NCBI GenBank assembly: GCA_002789815.1
Contig: PFTZ01000045.1
Span: 1 to 15,226, forward strand
Origin: Candidatus Berkelbacteria bacterium CG_4_9_14_3_um_filter_39_23
GTDB lineage: Bacteria > Patescibacteriota > UBA1384 > GWA2-35-9 > CG2-30-39-44
Reading direction: 5' to 3'
Length of the DNA stretch: 15,226 nt
The notes beneath the pieces are model-generated. The model was not told the origin of the DNA, made no database searches, and worked only from the letters and a program-made list of their open reading frames with translations. Numbering within the stretch: position 1 is the first letter of the stretch; each line of letters opens with the position of its first letter. A program made the position numbers and the translations under genes. Below are positions 13,882-15,226 of the stretch, piece by piece.

Positions 13882-14261
13882 TTTTCAATAGTTAAATTTT
13901 TAAGCATAATTCTCTGCAATCGATTCTTGGGTAGCATTCCCTTAACCGATCTGAAAATAACATCTGTTGGATTTTCGGCAAATAATTTTTTCAGTGACAT
14001 AATTTTCAAGTGCCCCATATATCCCGTATGGTGAATATATTCTTTGGAATTTATTTTATTGCCAGTGAATTGAATTTTTGAAGCGTTGATGACGTGAACT
14101 TTTTTCCCCATCACTAAATTAGGAACATATTTGGGATTATCCTTGCCCATTAAAATCAAGGCGATTTGAGTTGAAATCCGCCCAAGAATTTCACCTTTAG
14201 CGTCAATTTTAACCACTTCTTTTGCCTGATTAAGATTTTTTTGCTTTTTTGTTATCTTCAT
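13878..14261 (-). CDS. rplM: Ribosomal protein uL13
   Basis: A 127-residue large-subunit assembly protein. It has the uL13 order of motifs: VVKIDAKGEILGRISTQIALILMGKD (about 16-41), VPNLVMGKKVHVINASKIQFTGNK, YIHHTGYMGHLK, and FRSVKGMLPKNRLQRIMLKNL. I place the start at ATG 14261, which gives 17 residues before the KIDAKG strand, close to other uL13 proteins. A longer frame begins at GTG 14321 but would read 20 more codons inside rplQ and has no family counterpart. The chosen start still overlaps rplQ by 32 bases, and no Shine-Dalgarno is present, so translation may depend on ribosomes finishing rplQ. GTG 14216, after the rplQ stop, is a less likely alternative. Confidence 0.9.
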   Translation of the reverse strand: MKITKKQKNLNQAKEVVKIDAKGEILGRISTQIALILMGKDNPKYVPNLVMGKKVHVINASKIQFTGNKINSKEYIHHTGYMGHLKIMSLKKLFAENPTDVIFRSVKGMLPKNRLQRIMLKNLTIEK

Positions 14262-14613
14262 CTTTTTTAATTGCTTGAATTTCTGGATGGAAGCGAATAA
14301 TCGCTTGTCTAGCATTATCACCCAAACGATTGCCTAGCTTAAAAATTTGAATTTTTTTATTTGATTTTTCTAGGGTTTTGGTAGTAATAGAAAAAAGTTT
14401 ACTCACCGCTTTTTTATCAAAAATATATTTTAAAATTTTTCTGCGAGATAACAGGTCGTCAGTTTTGGCAATAGTCAAAATTTTTTCCGCTAATGGCTTT
14501 AATCTTTTGGCGTTTGCCAAAGTTGTCTTGATTTGTTCATACAAAATCAAGCTGGTTAGTTGATTGCGGATAAGGTGATTGAGATAACTATTTTTTGTTT
14601 TTAGCTTTGGCAT
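14230..14613 (-). CDS. rplQ: Ribosomal protein bL17
   Basis: A 127-residue basic protein with the bL17 core RNQLTSLILYEQIKTTLANAKRLKPLAEKILTIAK (about 16-50), then LSRRKILKYIFDKKAVSKLF and the closing NRLGDNARQAIIRFHPE. The conserved N-terminal arm (usually MRHRKxGRKLxR) is replaced by a shorter MPKLKTKNSYLNH. A dozen charged residues (KKDEDNKKAKKS) extend the C-terminus. ATG 14613 lies within rpoA, overlapping it by 26 bases in another frame, and its own end overlaps rplM. The order rpoA-rplQ-rplM-rpsI is the common bacterial alpha operon tail. Confidence 0.93.
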   Translation of the reverse strand: MPKLKTKNSYLNHLIRNQLTSLILYEQIKTTLANAKRLKPLAEKILTIAKTDDLLSRRKILKYIFDKKAVSKLFSITTKTLEKSNKKIQIFKLGNRLGDNARQAIIRFHPEIQAIKKDEDNKKAKKS

Positions 14614-15226
14614 TGGTAGTTTTTTTCGTAGATTTCTTTCTTGTTTTTTTATCTGGCTTTTCTTCGGTTTTAGTTTGATTTAGTATGCTACTATAATATT
14701 CGGTTAAAATTTTCGCGCCATTTGACAGGGCAATTTCGGGATCAATACTTCCGTCTGTGGTTATTTCAAAAGTAATTTTATCGTAATTGGTAATTTGACC
14801 TACACGAGTATTTTCGACTTTATAGTTTATCTTTTTGATTGGAGTAAAAATGGCGTCAACTGCGATATGACCAAGCGGTAATTTTCCGTCTTCCCTTAAC
14901 TCGGTCGGTAAATATCCTGTTCCACGACTAACTGTCGCGTCAATTGATAGCTTTCCGCCCTTTTCAACTTCAGCGATATAATACTCTGGCTCTAAAATTT
15001 CAACTTGAGGATTTTTTGCGAAATCGCCAGCGACAACAATCTTTGGTCCATTGATTTTTAATTTAATCACCTCTTCATCGTCGGAATTTGATTTCACTCT
15101 CATACTTTTCAAATTCATTATAAGCTCAACCAAATCTTCTTTCACGCCCCTGACTGTGTCAAATTCGTGCGTGCAATTATTTATTTTAACAGAAGTAATT
15201 GCGCTTCCTTCAATTGATGCTAAAAT
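14588..15226 (-). CDS. rpoA: RNA polymerase alpha subunit, N-terminal domain only (5' end outside window)
   Basis: Alpha dimerises to nucleate RNA polymerase assembly. The visible 212 residues start at ILASIEGSAITSVKINNC, as does the standard alpha-NTD after its first 30 or so residues, and include TVRGVKEDLVELIMNLK, the DATVSRGTGY strand, LGHIAVDAIFTPIKKINYKVENTRVGQ and TDGSIDPEIALSNGAKIL. This covers the dimerisation and beta/beta' contact surfaces. Right after the last NTD helix (EYYSSILN) the protein runs into 29 residues, 13 of them Lys or Arg, and stops at TAG 14588-14590. The alpha-CTD that binds UP elements and activators is absent. No frame after the stop encodes it, because rplQ already overlaps the end by 26 bases. 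The apparent GTG start at 15145 is an internal valine codon. Confidence 0.95.
   Translation of the reverse strand: MLASIEGSAITSVKINNCTHEFDTVRGVKEDLVELIMNLKSMRVKSNSDDEEVIKLKINGPKIVVAGDFAKNPQVEILEPEYYIAEVEKGGKLSIDATVSRGTGYLPTELREDGKLPLGHIAVDAIFTPIKKINYKVENTRVGQITNYDKITFEITTDGSIDPEIALSNGAKILTEYYSSILNQTKTEEKPDKKTRKKSTKKTTNAKAKNKK

Noticed and set aside
14262..14321. 20-codon N-terminal extension of uL13 from GTG 14321
   Set aside because: It lies wholly within rplQ and has no counterpart in the family; ATG 14261 gives the expected length.
14588..14613. Frameshift hiding an alpha-CTD in rpoA
   Set aside because: The following frame is bL17 from its start, and no alpha-CTD motif appears in any frame downstream.
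1..15226. CRISPR array, insertion sequence, tRNA or rRNA genes
   Set aside because: No evenly spaced direct repeats, transposase motifs, cloverleaf with GGTTC-type loop, or rRNA signatures were seen on either strand. Very small or odd RNAs could be missed by eye.

Overview
This AT-rich window most likely comes from a small-genome bacterium of the Candidate Phyla Radiation (Patescibacteria), probably Parcubacteria-like. I infer this from tightly packed genes, trimmed versions of universal proteins, a four-helix membrane protein of a type common in that group beside pheST, and the gene order leuS-rpmF-nusB-rnc. TGA is used as a stop by several genes (permease fragment, aspS, rbfA, the 152-residue membrane protein), so the code is standard and the TGA=Gly lineages (Gracilibacteria/SR1) are excluded. 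The phylum assignment is inference; no marker search was possible.

Layout. 1-320 (+): the C-terminal end of a probable ABC-2 type permease, then a 44-residue protein with 12 cysteines behind a perfect Shine-Dalgarno. 372-2913 (+): a textbook sigma-70 promoter and three closely spaced genes: a 70-residue helical protein, a 502-residue protein of unrecognised family, and a PD-(D/E)XK nuclease with four cysteines placed as in Cas4/AddB-like Fe-S nucleases. This is the only accessory-looking cassette. 2964-6832 (+): leuS, rpmF, nusB and rnc, a translation and RNA-processing run. It meets the minus-strand genes tail to tail with a 4-nt overlap at 6829-6832.

6829-15226 (-), in transcription order from the right edge: rpoA (5' end outside the window), rplQ, rplM, rpsI, rbfA, a membrane protein, pheS, pheT, aspS, a D,D-carboxypeptidase, and a winged-helix/Cas2-fold regulator of PaaX type with its own promoter. 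The run is joined by 4-nt ATGA/GTGA overlaps, a 2-nt gap and two longer overlaps (26 and 32 nt). A strong promoter precedes rbfA and would give a leaderless mRNA.

The main biological theme is domain loss in core machinery. RpoA has no alpha-CTD and ends in a lysine-rich tail. PheS lacks its N-terminal coiled-coil tRNA arm. PheT lacks the EMAPII/OB-type tRNA-binding domain. AspRS lacks the GAD insertion. RNase III carries Asn at a normally Asp metal-binding position. Catalytic motifs are otherwise intact, so these look like working minimal enzymes rather than decaying genes. No RNA genes, CRISPR array, insertion sequence or prophage gene is visible. No gene-free stretch exceeds about 115 bases.
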